NCBI RefSeq assembly: GCF_004117935.1
Contig: NZ_SDOY01000175.1
Coordinates: forward strand, 100,477-164,476
Source: Streptomyces roseicoloratus
GTDB taxonomy: Bacteria; Actinomycetota; Actinomycetes; Streptomycetales; Streptomycetaceae
DNA: 64,000 nt
Direction: 5' to 3'
Of the stretch, positions 1-9,791 are shown one piece after another. Within the stretch, counting starts at the first letter, position 1; each line of letters opens with the position of its first letter. The position numbers and the translations under genes were made by a program. The notes under the pieces are model-generated. The model saw only the letters and a list, made by a program, of their open reading frames with translations. It ran no database searches and was not told the origin of the DNA.

Positions 1-3000
1 GGCCAGGGTCTCGCGCCAGTAGGCGAGCTGGCGTGCGGCGAGGCTGTCGGGGTCGGCCTCGTCGCCGAGGAGTTCGCGCTGCCAGAGCGCGTAGTCGGCG
101 TACTGCACCGGCAGCGGCTGCCAGTCGGGCGTCCGGCCGTCGCGGCGGGCTCCGTAGGCGGTGGCCAGGTCCCGCAGCAGCGGGCCCATCGACCAGCCGT
201 CGCCGGCGATGTGGTGCAGGGCGACGACCAGGACGTGCTCCTCGGGGGCGACTTCGAGCAGGGTGACCCGTACGGGAGGCTCGGCGGCGAGGTCGAAGGG
301 GCGGCGGGCGGCTTGGTCGATGGCGGCGTCCACCGACTCGGGGGCGCAGTCGACCGGGTGCACGGGGAGCGGGGCGTCGGCAGGGGCGAGGATCAGCTGC
401 CGGGGTTCGCCGTCGTGCTCGGCGACGACGGTGCGCAGGATCTCGTGGCGGGCGACCAGGTCGCCGAGGGCGAGCTCCAGGGCGGCCGGGTCGAGCGGGC
501 CGGTGAGACGCAGCGCGAGCGGCATGTTGTAGAGGGCGCCGGGTCCTTCCATGCGGTCGATCAGCCAGAGGCGCCGCTGGGCGGAGGAGAGCGGGAGCCG
601 TTCGGGGCGGTCGCCGGCGGTGAGCGCGAGCCGGGTGCCGCCGCCGTCCAGGCGCTGGGCGAGACCGGCCACCGTCGGCGCCTCGAACACGTCGCGGATG
701 CCGAGCTCGGCGCCGAGCGCCGCACGTACCCGGCTGAGCAGCCTGGTGGCGAGCAGCGAGTGCCCGCCGAGGGCGAAGAAGTCGTCGTCGGCCGAGACCT
801 GGCCGGTCAGGCCGAGCACCTCGGCGAACAGGCCGCAGAGGATCTCCTCGGAGGCCGTACGGGCGGTCCGGCCGCCGGCGGTCACCGCGAAGTCGGGGGC
901 GGGCAGGGCGGAGCGGTCGAGCTTGCCGTTGACGGTGAGCGGCAGCGCGTCGAGCGTCACGAAGGCCGCCGGGACCATGTGGTCGGGCAGTGCGGCGGCC
1001 GCGTGGGCGCGCAGCGCGGCCGGGTCGAGCGGGGTGCGCGTGACGACGTGGGCGGCGAGGCGGGTGCCGGCCGCGCTGTCCGCGCCGTCGGTGTAGGGCA
1101 GCACCGCGGCCTGGAGGACGTCGGGGTGGGCGGTGAGGACGGTCTCGATCTCGCCGGGTTCGATCCGGAAGCCGCGCACCTTGACCTGGTGGTCGGTGCG
1201 GCCGAGGTACTCGATGCGTCCGTCGGGGCGGCGCCGGACGAGGTCGCCGGTGCGGTACATCCGCTCCCCCGGCGCGAACGGGTCGGCGACGAAGCGTTCG
1301 GCGGTCAGCGCGGGGCGGCCGAGGTAGCCGCGGGCCAGACCGTCGCCGCTCAGGTACAGCTCGCCGGGGACGCCGGGCGGCACGGGTCGCAGTCCGGCGT
1401 CCAGGACGTGGGCGCGGAGGTTGGGCAGCGGGCGGCCGATCAGGGGGCGCGGGTCGGCGTCGAGGCGGTGGTGGACGGCGTCGACGGTGCACTCGGTGGG
1501 GCCGTACATGTTGAGCACGACGGTGCCGGGGGCGGCGGCGAGGGTGGTCCACAGGCTCTGGCCGAGGGCCTCGCCGCCGACCATGAGGAGGGCGGGCGGA
1601 CAGCGGTCGAGCAGGCCTTCCTCGACGAGGCGCTGGGCCTGGCCGGGGGTGGCGTCGACGACGTCGGTGCCGGTGGTCTCGGCGTGGCGGACGATCGCGG
1701 CGGCGTCGCGGCGCACGTCGTCGTCGAGCAGGTGGAGTTCGTGTCCCGCGACCATCCACAGCAGTGCTTCGAGGGCGGTGTCGAAGGACAGCGAGGCGAT
1801 GGCGGCGAACCGGAACCTGCGGCCGGGGTGGGACTCCTGAGCGGCGGCGATGGTGACGTCGCGGTGGAAGGCGAGCAGGTTGGCGAGGCCGCCGTGGCGG
1901 ACCACCACGCCCTTGGGCAGGCCGGTGGAGCCGGAGGTGTAGATGACGTACGCGGCGTGGGACGCCGTGAGGCGGACGGGCGGGGCGGTGGCGGGCCGGG
2001 CCGGGTCGTCCTCGGCGGCGTCGAGGACGGTGAGGCCGTCGAGGACGTCGGGCAGCGGCCAGCCGGCGGTGGTGAGCACGGCCGCCGGGCGGGCGTCGGC
2101 CAGCATGTGGGCGATCCGCTCCCGCGGGTACTCGGCGTCCAGCGGAAGGAACGCCGCACCCGCCTTGAGCACGGCGAGCAACGCGACCACGGACTCCGCC
2201 GAACGGGGCACGGCGAGCGCCACCACGTCCTCCGGACCGACACCGGAGGCGGTCAGACCGTGGGCCAGACGGTTGGCGCGGGCGTCGAGCTCGGCATAGG
2301 TCAGCCGGGTGTCCCCGAAGACCAGGGCGGTGTCGTCCGGGGTCGCGGCCGCCTGGGCGGCGAAGGCGTCCGGGACGAGGGTGCCGGTGCCGGGCCGGGT
2401 GGTGTCGTGCCAGGCGGCGAGCTCGGCGCGGCCGGTGTCGCCGAGGACGTCGAGTTCGGCGACGGGACGGTGCGGGTCGTCGGCGGCCTGGGCGAGGAGG
2501 CGGGTCAGGGCTTCGGCGAGCCGTTCGGCGGTGGTGCGGTCGAACAGGTCGGTGGCGAACTCGAGGCCGCCCTCCAGCCCGGCCGGGCTGCCGTCCGGGT
2601 GGTGGCGCTCGGAGAGGTTGAGGGTCAGGTCGAAGGCGGTGCTGGGCAGGCCGAGCGGCTCGTAGGAGGTGCGCGTGCCGGGGAACTCGGGGCCGCCGCC
2701 CGCGGTGTTGTCGAACGCGATCATGACCTGGAACAGCGGGTGCCTTGCCAGGGTGCGGACCGGGTTGAGTTCCTCGACGAGACGCTCGAACGGCACGTCC
2801 TGGTGCGCGTAGGCGGCGAGGGCGGACTCCCTCACCCGGGTGAGCAGTTCGGCGAAGGTGGGCCGGCCGCCGAGGTCGGTGCGCAGCACCAGGGTGCCGG
2901 CGAAGAAGCCGACGAGCTCGTCGAGGGCGGGGTCCAGGCGGCCGGCCAGCGGGGTGCCGACGGGCAGGTCGTCGCCGGCGCCGAAGCGGTGCAGGAGGGT

Positions 3001-6000
3001 GGCGTAGGCGGCCTGGAGCACCATGAAGAGGGTGACTCCGTGCGCGGCGGCCAGTCCGGCGAGCCGTGCGTGCAGTTCGGGGTCGAGCTCCAGTGGTACG
3101 ACGTCGCCGCGGTGGCTCGCGACCGCCGGGCGCGGCCGGTCGAGCGGCAGCGGCAGCTCGTCCGGGAGGCCGGACAGGGCCTCGCGCCAGTAGGCGAGTT
3201 GGCGGGAGAGCGGAGATGCGGGGTCGGTGTCGTCGCCGAGCGTCCGGTACTGCCAGAGGGTGTAGTCGGCGTACTGGACGGGCAGCGGCTCCCAGGCCGG
3301 CGCCTCGCCACCGAGACGGGCGGTGTAGGCCTCGGCGAGGTCGCGGAAGAGCGGGCGCAGCGACCAGCCGTCGCTGGCGATGTGGTGCATGACCAGCAGG
3401 AGGACGTGCTCGCCGGGTGCGTCGGCCGATGCCGGCGCCTCGTGCCGCAGATAGGCGTGCAGCGGGATGTCGGCGGCGAGGTCGAAGGTGTGGCCGACGA
3501 GCTCCGGCAGCGGGCGGTCGGTGACGGTGAGCAGCGGGCCGGGGGCGGCGGGCAGGACGCGCTGGTACGGGATGCCGTCGTGGGCTCCGAAGACGGTGCG
3601 GAGCGCTTCGTGGCGGCCGACGACGTCGTGCAGCGCGTTCTCCAGGGCGGCCGGGTCGACCGGGCCGGTGAGCCGGAGGGCGAGGGTGACGTTGTAGGTG
3701 GTGGCGGGGCCCTCGGCCTGGCCGAGGAACCACAGCCGGCGCTGGGCGAAGGAGACCGGAAGCCGCTCGGGCCGGGGTTCCGGGCGCAGGGCGGGGCGGG
3801 CCGGTTCGGTGGCGAGCCGGGCGGCGAGGGCGGCGACGGTCGGGGCCTGGAAGAGGTCGCCGATGGCGAGTTCGGCGCCGAGTTCGGCGCGCGCCCGGCC
3901 GATGAGGCGGGTGGCGAGGAGGGAGTGGCCGCCGAGTTCGAAGAAGTCGTCGTCGATGGTGATGTCGTCGATGCCGAGGATCTCGCCGAAGAGTGCGCAC
4001 AGGGTGTGCTCGCGTTCGTCGCGCGGGGCGCGGCCCGCGGTGTCGGCGGCGAGTTCGGGGGCGGGCAGGGCGCGCCGGTCGACCTTGCCGTTGGCGTTGA
4101 GCGGCAGGGCGGGCAGGACGACGACGGCCGAGGGGACCATGTAGCCGGGGAGTGTCGCGGCGGCGAACGCCTTGAGCTCGGCGTCGAGTTCGGTGTTCGC
4201 GTCGGACGCGGACTCGGGGACGGCGCAGTAGCCGACGAGGCGGATGTCGCCGGGGCGGTCCTCGCGCGGGACGACGATGACCTGGCGGACGGCCGGGTGG
4301 CGGGAGAGGACGGCCTCGATCTCGCCGGGTTCGATCCGGAAGCCGCGCAGCTTGACCTGGCCGTCGATCCTGCCGAGGAACTCGATCGCCCCGTCGGTCC
4401 GGCGGCGCACCAGGTCGCCCGTGCGGTACATCCGCTCCCCCGGCGCCGAGGGGTCCGCGACGAAGCGTTCGGCGGTGAGCGCGGGCCGGTTCCAGTAGCC
4501 GCGGGCCAGGCCGGCTCCCGCCACGTACAGCTCGCCGGGGACGCCGGGCGGTACGGGCCGGAGCCGGGCGTCGAGGACGTGGGCGCGCATGTTGTCGAGC
4601 GGGGCGCCGATCGGCGGCCGCGGGCCGGTCAGGTCGGCGGGCGTCAGCCGGTGGTGGGTGGCGAAGGTGGTGGCCTCGGTGGGCCCGTAGACGTGGGCGA
4701 GGAGCAGGTCGGGGCAGTGGTCGAGGACCCGCCGCATCAGGGTGCCGGAGGCCGCCTCGCCGCCGGTGCAGACGGTGCGCAGGGCGCGGAAGGTCTCGGG
4801 GGCCTGCTCGGCGACCAGGTCGAAGAGGGCCTTGGTGAGGAAGACGGCGGTGACCTGGTGCCGGGTGACGACGGCGTGCAGGGCGGCGGCGTCCGGGCTG
4901 CCGGGCGGGGCGACGACGACGGTGCCGCCGGACAGCAGCGGGGTCCACAGTTCGTAGGTGGCGGCGTCGAAGGCGTGCGGGGAGTGCAGCAGGATCCGGC
5001 GGTGCCGGCCGTCCTGCCAGCGGCGGTCGGCGGCGAGGTCGACGACGTCGCGGTGGCGGACGGCGACGCCCTTGGGCGTGCCGGTGGAGCCGGAGGTGAA
5101 CATCACGTAGGCGAGCCGGTCCGGGTGGACGTCGATGCCCGGGTCGTGGTCGGGCGCGGCCGTCTCGTCGCCGGGCCGGACCACGGTGGCGGTGTGCGGG
5201 AAGCCGGGGTCGGCGCGGTCGGTGAGCAGGACGGGGGCGGCGGTGTCGGCGAGCAGTGCGGCCATCCGCTCCGGGGGCAGGCTCGCGTGCATCGGGACGT
5301 AGCAGCCGCCGGCCTTGAGGACGGCCAGGGTGGCGACGACCAGGTCGACGGAGCGTTCCATCAGGAGCGCGACCGGGGACTCCGGGCCGACGCCGGAGGC
5401 GATCAGGTGGTGGGCGAGCCGGTTGGCGCGGGCGTCCAGCTCGGCGTAGGTGACGGTGCCGCCGTCGTGGGCGAGGGCCGTGGCGGCCGGGGTGCGGGCG
5501 GCCTGGGCGGCGAACAGCTCGGGCAGCGAGCCGTGCGGGACGGGCGCGGCGGTGGCGTTCCAGTCCTCGCGGAGTCGGTCGTGCTCCTCGGGCGCGAGGA
5601 CGTCGAGGGTGCCGATGGGCGCCTCGGGGTCGGCGGCCGCGGCGGCGAGGAGCCGGCCGAGGCGCTCGAAGAGGGTGGTGACGGTGGCGCGGTCGTAGAG
5701 GTCGGCAGCGTACTCGACGGAGCCGCTGAGGCCGGCCGGGGCGCCGTCGGCGGTGCGCCGTTCGGTGATGCCGATGTTGAGGTCGAACTTGGCGACGCGC
5801 AGGCCGAGCGGCTCGGGCTCCGTCTCCAGGCCGGGCAGGCCGAGTTCGCCCTCCTCGTGGTTCTGCAGGACGAGCAGGGTCTGGAACAGCGGGTGGCGGC
5901 CGAGGGCCCGGACCGGGTTGACCTCCTCGACGAGCCGCTCGAACGGCACGTCCTGGTGGGCGAAGGCGTCGAGCTGGGACTCCCGTACGCGGCGGAGGAG

Positions 6001-7002
6001 TTCGGCGAAGGCCGGGTCGCCGGAGGTGTCGGTGCGCAGCACCAGGGTGTTGACGAAGAAGCCGACCAGGTCGTCGAGCGCCTCGTCGGAGCGGCCGGCG
6101 ACGCCGGTGCCGAGCGGGATGTCGGTGCCGGCACCGAGCCGGGTGAACAGCGCGGCCAGACCGGCCTGGAGGACGGAGAACAGGGTGGTGCGGTGCCGGC
6201 GGGCGAGCTCGGTGAGGGCGGCGTGCAGCTCGGGGCCGTAGTGGAACGGCACGGCGTCCGCGGCGCCGGTCGGCGCGGGCGGCCGGGGCCGGTCGACGGG
6301 CAGCTCCAGCTCCTCCGGCAGGCCGGACAGGGCTCCCCTCCAGTAGTCGAGCTGACGGCTCATCAGACTGTCGGGGTCGGTCTCGTCGCCGAGGAGGTCA
6401 CGCTGCCAGAGCGCGTAGTCGGCGTACTGCACCGGCAGCGGCTCCCAGTCGGGGGCGCGGCCGCCGAGGCGGGCGGAGTAGGCGGTGGCGAGGTCGCGCA
6501 GCAGGGGGCCGAGCGACCAGCCGTCACCGGCGATGTGGTGGAGCACGACGAGCAGCACGTGCTCCGCGGGCTCGGCGGGCTCGGTCGGGTGCGGGCAGGG
6601 TCCGCCGGCGGTGGCGACGGCGGGTGTGGCGGTGGCCGTGGCGGCCGGTGTGAGCGAGAAGACCGTGACCCGGATGGGCAGTTCGGTGGCCAGGTCGAAG
6701 GTGCGGGCGGCGGCCCGGTCCCGCAGGTCCGGGTAGTCGCCGGCCGTGCAGCGGACCGGCGTGAAGGCGATCTCCGCCTCCGCGGACGGCAGGATCCGCT
6801 GCACCGGCACGCCGTCGGCCACCGGGAACACGGTGCGCAGGGCCTCGTGCCGGGCGACCACGTCGGCCGTGGCCGCGCGCAGCGCGTCGAGGTCGAGCGC
6901 GCCGCGCAGGCGGACCGCGAACGGCAGGTTGTAGAGCGCGGTCGGCCCTTCGATCTGGTCGATCAGCCAGAGACGCTGTTGTGCGTACGAAACCGGGATC
7001 AC
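1..7002 (-). CDS. NRPS-C: C-A-T-C-A-T-C, 3' end beyond window
   Basis: Multimodular non-ribosomal peptide synthetase, open for 2334 codons and still open at the window edge. The GTG start at 7002 follows an AGAGGAAG ribosome site. C1 has HHIAGDGWS near residue 155, A1 the FTSGSTG loop near 636, T1 DFFELGGHSLL near 1019, C2 HHIASDGWS near 1206, A2 YTSGSTG near 1687, T2 FFALGGHSLL near 2074, C3 HHIAGDGWS near 2263. All these landmarks are in one frame. By hand alignment to GrsA, A1 reads D-A-Y-F-C-G-V-T-F, which I cannot assign, and A2 reads D-T-E-D-M-G-M-V-D, whose acidic residues suggest a basic side chain. C1 carries an Ala/Thr/Pro-rich insertion before its His motif. No epimerase domain is visible. 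It is the last gene of the mbtH operon and adds at least two residues. Confidence 0.95.
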   Translation of the reverse strand, partial: MIPVSYAQQRLWLIDQIEGPTALYNLPFAVRLRGALDLDALRAATADVVARHEALRTVFPVADGVPVQRILPSAEAEIAFTPVRCTAGDYPDLRDRAAARTFDLATELPIRVTVFSLTPAATATATPAVATAGGPCPHPTEPAEPAEHVLLVVLHHIAGDGWSLGPLLRDLATAYSARLGGRAPDWEPLPVQYADYALWQRDLLGDETDPDSLMSRQLDYWRGALSGLPEELELPVDRPRPPAPTGAADAVPFHYGPELHAALTELARRHRTTLFSVLQAGLAALFTRLGAGTDIPLGTGVAGRSDEALDDLVGFFVNTLVLRTDTSGDPAFAELLRRVRESQLDAFAHQDVPFERLVEEVNPVRALGRHPLFQTLLVLQNHEEGELGLPGLETEPEPLGLRVAKFDLNIGITERRTADGAPAGLSGSVEYAADLYDRATVTTLFERLGRLLAAAAADPEAPIGTLDVLAPEEHDRLREDWNATAAPVPHGSLPELFAAQAARTPAATALAHDGGTVTYAELDARANRLAHHLIASGVGPESPVALLMERSVDLVVATLAVLKAGGCYVPMHASLPPERMAALLADTAAPVLLTDRADPGFPHTATVVRPGDETAAPDHDPGIDVHPDRLAYVMFTSGSTGTPKGVAVRHRDVVDLAADRRWQDGRHRRILLHSPHAFDAATYELWTPLLSGGTVVVAPPGSPDAAALHAVVTRHQVTAVFLTKALFDLVAEQAPETFRALRTVCTGGEAASGTLMRRVLDHCPDLLLAHVYGPTEATTFATHHRLTPADLTGPRPPIGAPLDNMRAHVLDARLRPVPPGVPGELYVAGAGLARGYWNRPALTAERFVADPSAPGERMYRTGDLVRRRTDGAIEFLGRIDGQVKLRGFRIEPGEIEAVLSRHPAVRQVIVVPREDRPGDIRLVGYCAVPESASDANTELDAELKAFAAATLPGYMVPSAVVVLPALPLNANGKVDRRALPAPELAADTAGRAPRDEREHTLCALFGEILGIDDITIDDDFFELGGHSLLATRLIGRARAELGAELAIGDLFQAPTVAALAARLATEPARPALRPEPRPERLPVSFAQRRLWFLGQAEGPATTYNVTLALRLTGPVDPAALENALHDVVGRHEALRTVFGAHDGIPYQRVLPAAPGPLLTVTDRPLPELVGHTFDLAADIPLHAYLRHEAPASADAPGEHVLLLVMHHIASDGWSLRPLFRDLAEAYTARLGGEAPAWEPLPVQYADYTLWQYRTLGDDTDPASPLSRQLAYWREALSGLPDELPLPLDRPRPAVASHRGDVVPLELDPELHARLAGLAAAHGVTLFMVLQAAYATLLHRFGAGDDLPVGTPLAGRLDPALDELVGFFAGTLVLRTDLGGRPTFAELLTRVRESALAAYAHQDVPFERLVEELNPVRTLARHPLFQVMIAFDNTAGGGPEFPGTRTSYEPLGLPSTAFDLTLNLSERHHPDGSPAGLEGGLEFATDLFDRTTAERLAEALTRLLAQAADDPHRPVAELDVLGDTGRAELAAWHDTTRPGTGTLVPDAFAAQAAATPDDTALVFGDTRLTYAELDARANRLAHGLTASGVGPEDVVALAVPRSAESVVALLAVLKAGAAFLPLDAEYPRERIAHMLADARPAAVLTTAGWPLPDVLDGLTVLDAAEDDPARPATAPPVRLTASHAAYVIYTSGSTGLPKGVVVRHGGLANLLAFHRDVTIAAAQESHPGRRFRFAAIASLSFDTALEALLWMVAGHELHLLDDDVRRDAAAIVRHAETTGTDVVDATPGQAQRLVEEGLLDRCPPALLMVGGEALGQSLWTTLAAAPGTVVLNMYGPTECTVDAVHHRLDADPRPLIGRPLPNLRAHVLDAGLRPVPPGVPGELYLSGDGLARGYLGRPALTAERFVADPFAPGERMYRTGDLVRRRPDGRIEYLGRTDHQVKVRGFRIEPGEIETVLTAHPDVLQAAVLPYTDGADSAAGTRLAAHVVTRTPLDPAALRAHAAAALPDHMVPAAFVTLDALPLTVNGKLDRSALPAPDFAVTAGGRTARTASEEILCGLFAEVLGLTGQVSADDDFFALGGHSLLATRLLSRVRAALGAELGIRDVFEAPTVAGLAQRLDGGGTRLALTAGDRPERLPLSSAQRRLWLIDRMEGPGALYNMPLALRLTGPLDPAALELALGDLVARHEILRTVVAEHDGEPRQLILAPADAPLPVHPVDCAPESVDAAIDQAARRPFDLAAEPPVRVTLLEVAPEEHVLVVALHHIAGDGWSMGPLLRDLATAYGARRDGRTPDWQPLPVQYADYALWQRELLGDEADPDSLAARQLAYWRETLA

Positions 7003-7049
7003 GGTGCTTCCTCTGCTCACGTCACGGCGTGGTGGGTGGTCGGATCGCC

Positions 7050-8081
7050 TCAGGCGGGGACTGCGGTCGGCGCGGTGGACGGGCCCGCCGTGCGCGCGGC
7101 GGTGGGGTCCACCGTGGGCCGGCAGTCCAGGAGGTCCACGGGGCGGCCCATCGCGACGGCGATCTTCCGGTCGCCGCGGTACGGGTCGCGGCCGTGCGCG
7201 CAGAGCACGTTGTCGACCAGCATCACGTCGCCGACCTGCCAGGTCTCGCGGACGGTGGCGGCGTCGTAGGCCGCGTTGAGGGCGTCCACGTCCTCCCGGG
7301 ACAGCGGCTCGCCGTCGCCGAAGCCGGTGTTGAACGGCAGGCCGTCCGGGCCGAACTCGTCGACCATGGCCTCCCGGATGTCCGGGTCGAGCGACCACTC
7401 GTTCCAGAACGCCAGGTGGTTGAACCAGACCTCCTCGCCGGTGTGCGGGTGGTGGATCGTGGCCGAACGCAGCTGGCTCGTGCGGAGGTTGCCGTCGGTC
7501 TGCCACTCCCAGGAGATGCCGTTCTCCCGGCAGTACGCCTCGACGTCGGCGCGGTCCTCGGTGGCGAAGGCGGTGCGCCAGCCGAGGGAGACGTAGTCCG
7601 AGTAGGTGCGGGTGAGCGTCCAGCCGGAGCTCCGGCCGCGGGCCGCCAGGTGGTCGGGAAGCCCGGCGAGGACCTTGCGGACGTCGGCGGTCGGGGTGGC
7701 GCCGCCGCTCTCGGGCGCGGTGAGGCAGGCGAAGAGCAGCCGTCCGGGGAAGGTCAGCGTGTAGCTGTTCTCGTTGTGCATCCGGATCGGCTGGGCGGGA
7801 GGCAGGTCGGTGGACGAGAAGACACCGTCACCGAAGTCGCTGCGCGGGGTGGCCTTCTCCCGGTACGGGGTGGGCTCGGGTATCAGCACGTCGCGGACGG
7901 CGGCGACGTCGGCGGGCTGCGCGACCGGCAGGCCGCGGAGGAAGATCGTGCCGTGCTCGTGCAGGGCGGCGGTGAGCGCGGTCTCGTTCTCGCGCAGCCA
8001 GGCGCAGGCCTCGGCGAGGCCGGCGGTGGGCGGCACGTGGGCGAGGGCCGGGCGGCCGGGGTTCAGCTCCCAGGTCGGCAT
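7050..8081 (-). CDS. SyrP/TauD-like Fe(II)/2-oxoglutarate oxygenase
   Basis: Non-haem iron oxygenase of the TauD/clavaminate-synthase fold, about 343 residues. It shows the iron ligands as H-x-E in RMHNENSY and a distal His in NVLCAHGRDP, followed about ten residues later by an Arg suited to 2-oxoglutarate. The family includes SyrP, VioC and AsnO, which hydroxylate the beta carbon of free or carrier-bound amino acids; SyrP-like members usually act on Asp. The gene lies between mbtH and NRPS-C, so tailoring of a residue of this peptide is the natural role. Start choice: ATG 8081 has GGTGAG seven bases upstream; GTG 8093 is the alternative and would overlap the mbtH stop as GTGA. Confidence 0.88.
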   Translation of the reverse strand: MPTWELNPGRPALAHVPPTAGLAEACAWLRENETALTAALHEHGTIFLRGLPVAQPADVAAVRDVLIPEPTPYREKATPRSDFGDGVFSSTDLPPAQPIRMHNENSYTLTFPGRLLFACLTAPESGGATPTADVRKVLAGLPDHLAARGRSSGWTLTRTYSDYVSLGWRTAFATEDRADVEAYCRENGISWEWQTDGNLRTSQLRSATIHHPHTGEEVWFNHLAFWNEWSLDPDIREAMVDEFGPDGLPFNTGFGDGEPLSREDVDALNAAYDAATVRETWQVGDVMLVDNVLCAHGRDPYRGDRKIAVAMGRPVDLLDCRPTVDPTAARTAGPSTAPTAVPA

Positions 8082-8089
8082 GGCGGCGC

Positions 8090-8302
8090 TCACCGCTGGT
8101 CGAGGGTGGCGAGCAGGCTCGCGGGGCGGATGTCGGTCCAGTTGGCCTCGATCCAGTCCAGGCACTCCTGGCGCGGGGCCTCGCCGTGGACGGTGGTCCA
8201 GCCGGCGGGCACGTCGATCCAGACCGGCCAGAGCGAGTGCTGGTTCTCGTCGTTGACCAGGACCAGGTAGCCGGCGTTGTCGTCCTCGAACGGGTTGCTC
8301 AT
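8090..8302 (-). CDS. MbtH-like protein
   Basis: Seventy-residue MbtH-family chaperone that binds NRPS adenylation domains and supports their folding and activity. The sequence shows the family signature: NPFED at the N-terminus, NDENQHSLWPVW, PAGW, ECLDWIEANWTDIRP and SL. The ATG at 8302 follows ACGGAGACCACC, a good ribosome site. It is the first gene of an operon with the 2-oxoglutarate oxygenase and NRPS-C and has its own promoter (8345-8400). It could serve any of the A domains of region 1. Confidence 0.97.
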   Translation of the reverse strand: MSNPFEDDNAGYLVLVNDENQHSLWPVWIDVPAGWTTVHGEAPRQECLDWIEANWTDIRPASLLATLDQR

Positions 8303-8344
8303 GGTGGTCTCCGTAGGGTGATCGGTGATCCGGGGTGCGATTCG

Positions 8345-8400
8345 AAGGTAGGTGTGCCGGGGCGGCGGGAGCGGCACAAGCTCCGGCAGGTGAGCGGCAG
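8345..8400 (-). promoter_or_regulatory. mbtH operon promoter with triple-repeat activator-type site
   Basis: On the minus strand, bases 8400-8372 read CTGCCG-n5-CTGCCG-n7-TGCCG. Twenty-one bases later comes a -10-like TACCTT (8350-8345), followed by CGAAT. The same 29+21+6 layout stands before NRPS-A (22382-22327) and mutS (26937-26882). The repeats run into where the -35 box would be, as expected of an activator site. Predicted leader about 35 nt. An inverted CGGCAGT copy lies at 8408-8414 on the minus strand. Confidence 0.6.
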
Positions 8401-8490
8401 TTGGCCCACTGCCGGAGGGTCCGGCGGGTGGGTCGTCCGCGGGGCGGGCGGCGTGGCCGGCGCACCGCTCGCGGGGCGGCCGGGCGGGCG

Positions 8491-8600
8491 GCACGTCGAG
8501 CGGCGGCTCCCCGGCGGAGGGCTCCCCGGCGGAGTGCTCATCGAGGGACGGCACGTCGACGGGCGGCTCCCCGGCGTGCGGCTCATCGAGGGACGGCTCA
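8491..8600. repeat. Imperfect GC-rich tandem repeats between P450 and mbtH
   Basis: In the 295-bp gap, GCACGTCGA recurs at 8491 and 8551 (60-bp step) and GCTCATCGAGGGACGG at 8536 and 8581 (45-bp step). The steps are multiples of three, and the minus-strand frame of mbtH stays open through them, reading as a Pro/Glu/Asp-rich string. I see no start codon with a ribosome site there, so it is listed as non-coding repeat. Confidence 0.6.
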
Positions 8601-9791
8601 TCGGCTGACGAGGCGCACCGGGAAGCGGTCGAGACCGAAGTTGATGATCGAGTGGTTGTGCTCGACCGGCCCGGTCGGCTCGATGCGGACGGTCTTCTCC
8701 AGGGCGGCCGTGTACAGGGCGCTGAGCTCGGCCTTGGCCAGCGGGGCGCCGATGCAGTAGTGGGCGCCGAGGCCGAGCGCCAGGTGCTTGTTGGGCGAGC
8801 GGTCGAGCAGGATCTCCTCGGGCCGTTCGAAGGCCTCCGGGTCACGGTTGGCGGACCACACCCACACCGCGACCCGGTCGCCGCGCCGGATCCGCCGGCC
8901 GCCCAGTTCGATGTCGCGGGTGGCGGTGCGCAGGGTGTGCAGGCCGACCGAGGTCCAGCGCAGCAGCTCGTCCACGGCGGAGTCCATGGACACCTCGCCC
9001 TGCTGGAGCTTCCGCCACAGGTCGGGGCGCTGGACGAGGGTGTACAGGCCCATCGCGGCGGTGTGGCGGACCGTCTGGACGCCGCCCACGACGATGTTGT
9101 CCAGGTTGAGCACGACGTCCTCGACCGGCAGGAGCCGTCCGCCGACCTTGTACGTGGCCATCATGGAGATCAGGTCGTCGCGGGGGTCGGAGCGGCGCAG
9201 CATCACCTGGTGCAGGAGGTACGGGATCAACTGCTGGTGGCCGGCCCGGCGTTCCTCGGGCGTGCGGCCGAGGAAGGCGACGTCGCAGACCCGTACCACC
9301 ATGTCGCGGTCCTTCTCGGGCACGTCGAGCAGGTCGCACATGACGGCGAGCGGCAGCGCGGAGACCACGTCGACGAGGTCGGCCTCGCCCTGCTCGACGG
9401 CCCGGTCGAAGAGCTCACCGGCCCGCTCGGTGATGGAGCGGGCGGCGCCCCGCACCCCGTTCTTGGAGAAGAACGGATTGGCGGGGGCGCGCAGTTCGCG
9501 GTGGCGGGGCGGGTCGGTGAGGGCCATCATCCGGCCCGATCCGACGGGCACGTTGCCCTCGCCTGCGCCGAGGAGCGAGCCGGACTCCGAGCTGAACGCG
9601 GCGGCGTTGCGGAGCACGTCCGCCGACTCCTTGTAGGTGAGCACCGACCAGACGGGCCCGTCGTCGACGGTGTCGGTGAGGTGGACGGGTGCCTCGCGGC
9701 GCAGCTCGGCGACGAGTTCCGGGGTGTCGGGCCGGGCCCACAGGGCCGGGTCGGTGAGGTCGACGGCGGTGGTGGCGGTGAGGGTCGGCAT
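8598..9791 (-). CDS. Cytochrome P450, likely acting on a carrier-bound amino acid
   Basis: Bacterial class P450 of 397 residues. The haem loop is LGLGAHYCIG with the Cys ligand, and the ExxR helix is DELLRWT. The I-helix reads VVGGVQTVRHTAA, a departure from the usual AGxxTT, so the oxygen-activating Thr should be checked. The gene follows a free A-T didomain and a thioesterase with TGATG overlap and an AGGGAG ribosome site. A-T plus P450 plus thioesterase is the arrangement known for beta-hydroxylation of carrier-tethered amino acids (NovH/NovI, NikP1/NikQ). That suggests hydroxylation of the residue loaded by the neighbouring A-T protein. The substrate is inference. Confidence 0.9.
   Translation of the reverse strand: MPTLTATTAVDLTDPALWARPDTPELVAELRREAPVHLTDTVDDGPVWSVLTYKESADVLRNAAAFSSESGSLLGAGEGNVPVGSGRMMALTDPPRHRELRAPANPFFSKNGVRGAARSITERAGELFDRAVEQGEADLVDVVSALPLAVMCDLLDVPEKDRDMVVRVCDVAFLGRTPEERRAGHQQLIPYLLHQVMLRRSDPRDDLISMMATYKVGGRLLPVEDVVLNLDNIVVGGVQTVRHTAAMGLYTLVQRPDLWRKLQQGEVSMDSAVDELLRWTSVGLHTLRTATRDIELGGRRIRRGDRVAVWVWSANRDPEAFERPEEILLDRSPNKHLALGLGAHYCIGAPLAKAELSALYTAALEKTVRIEPTGPVEHNHSIINFGLDRFPVRLVSR

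Noticed and set aside
211..7269. 2352-codon open frame on the plus strand
   Set aside because: Antisense to NRPS-C, whose seven domains are read clearly on the minus strand. The plus frame gives only Gly/Val/Glu/Arg-rich sequence, the usual shadow of high-GC genes.
8598..8845. N-terminally extended MbtH starting inside the P450 gene
   Set aside because: The frame is open but lacks a start with a ribosome site; ATG 8302 has a good site and gives the standard 70-residue MbtH.
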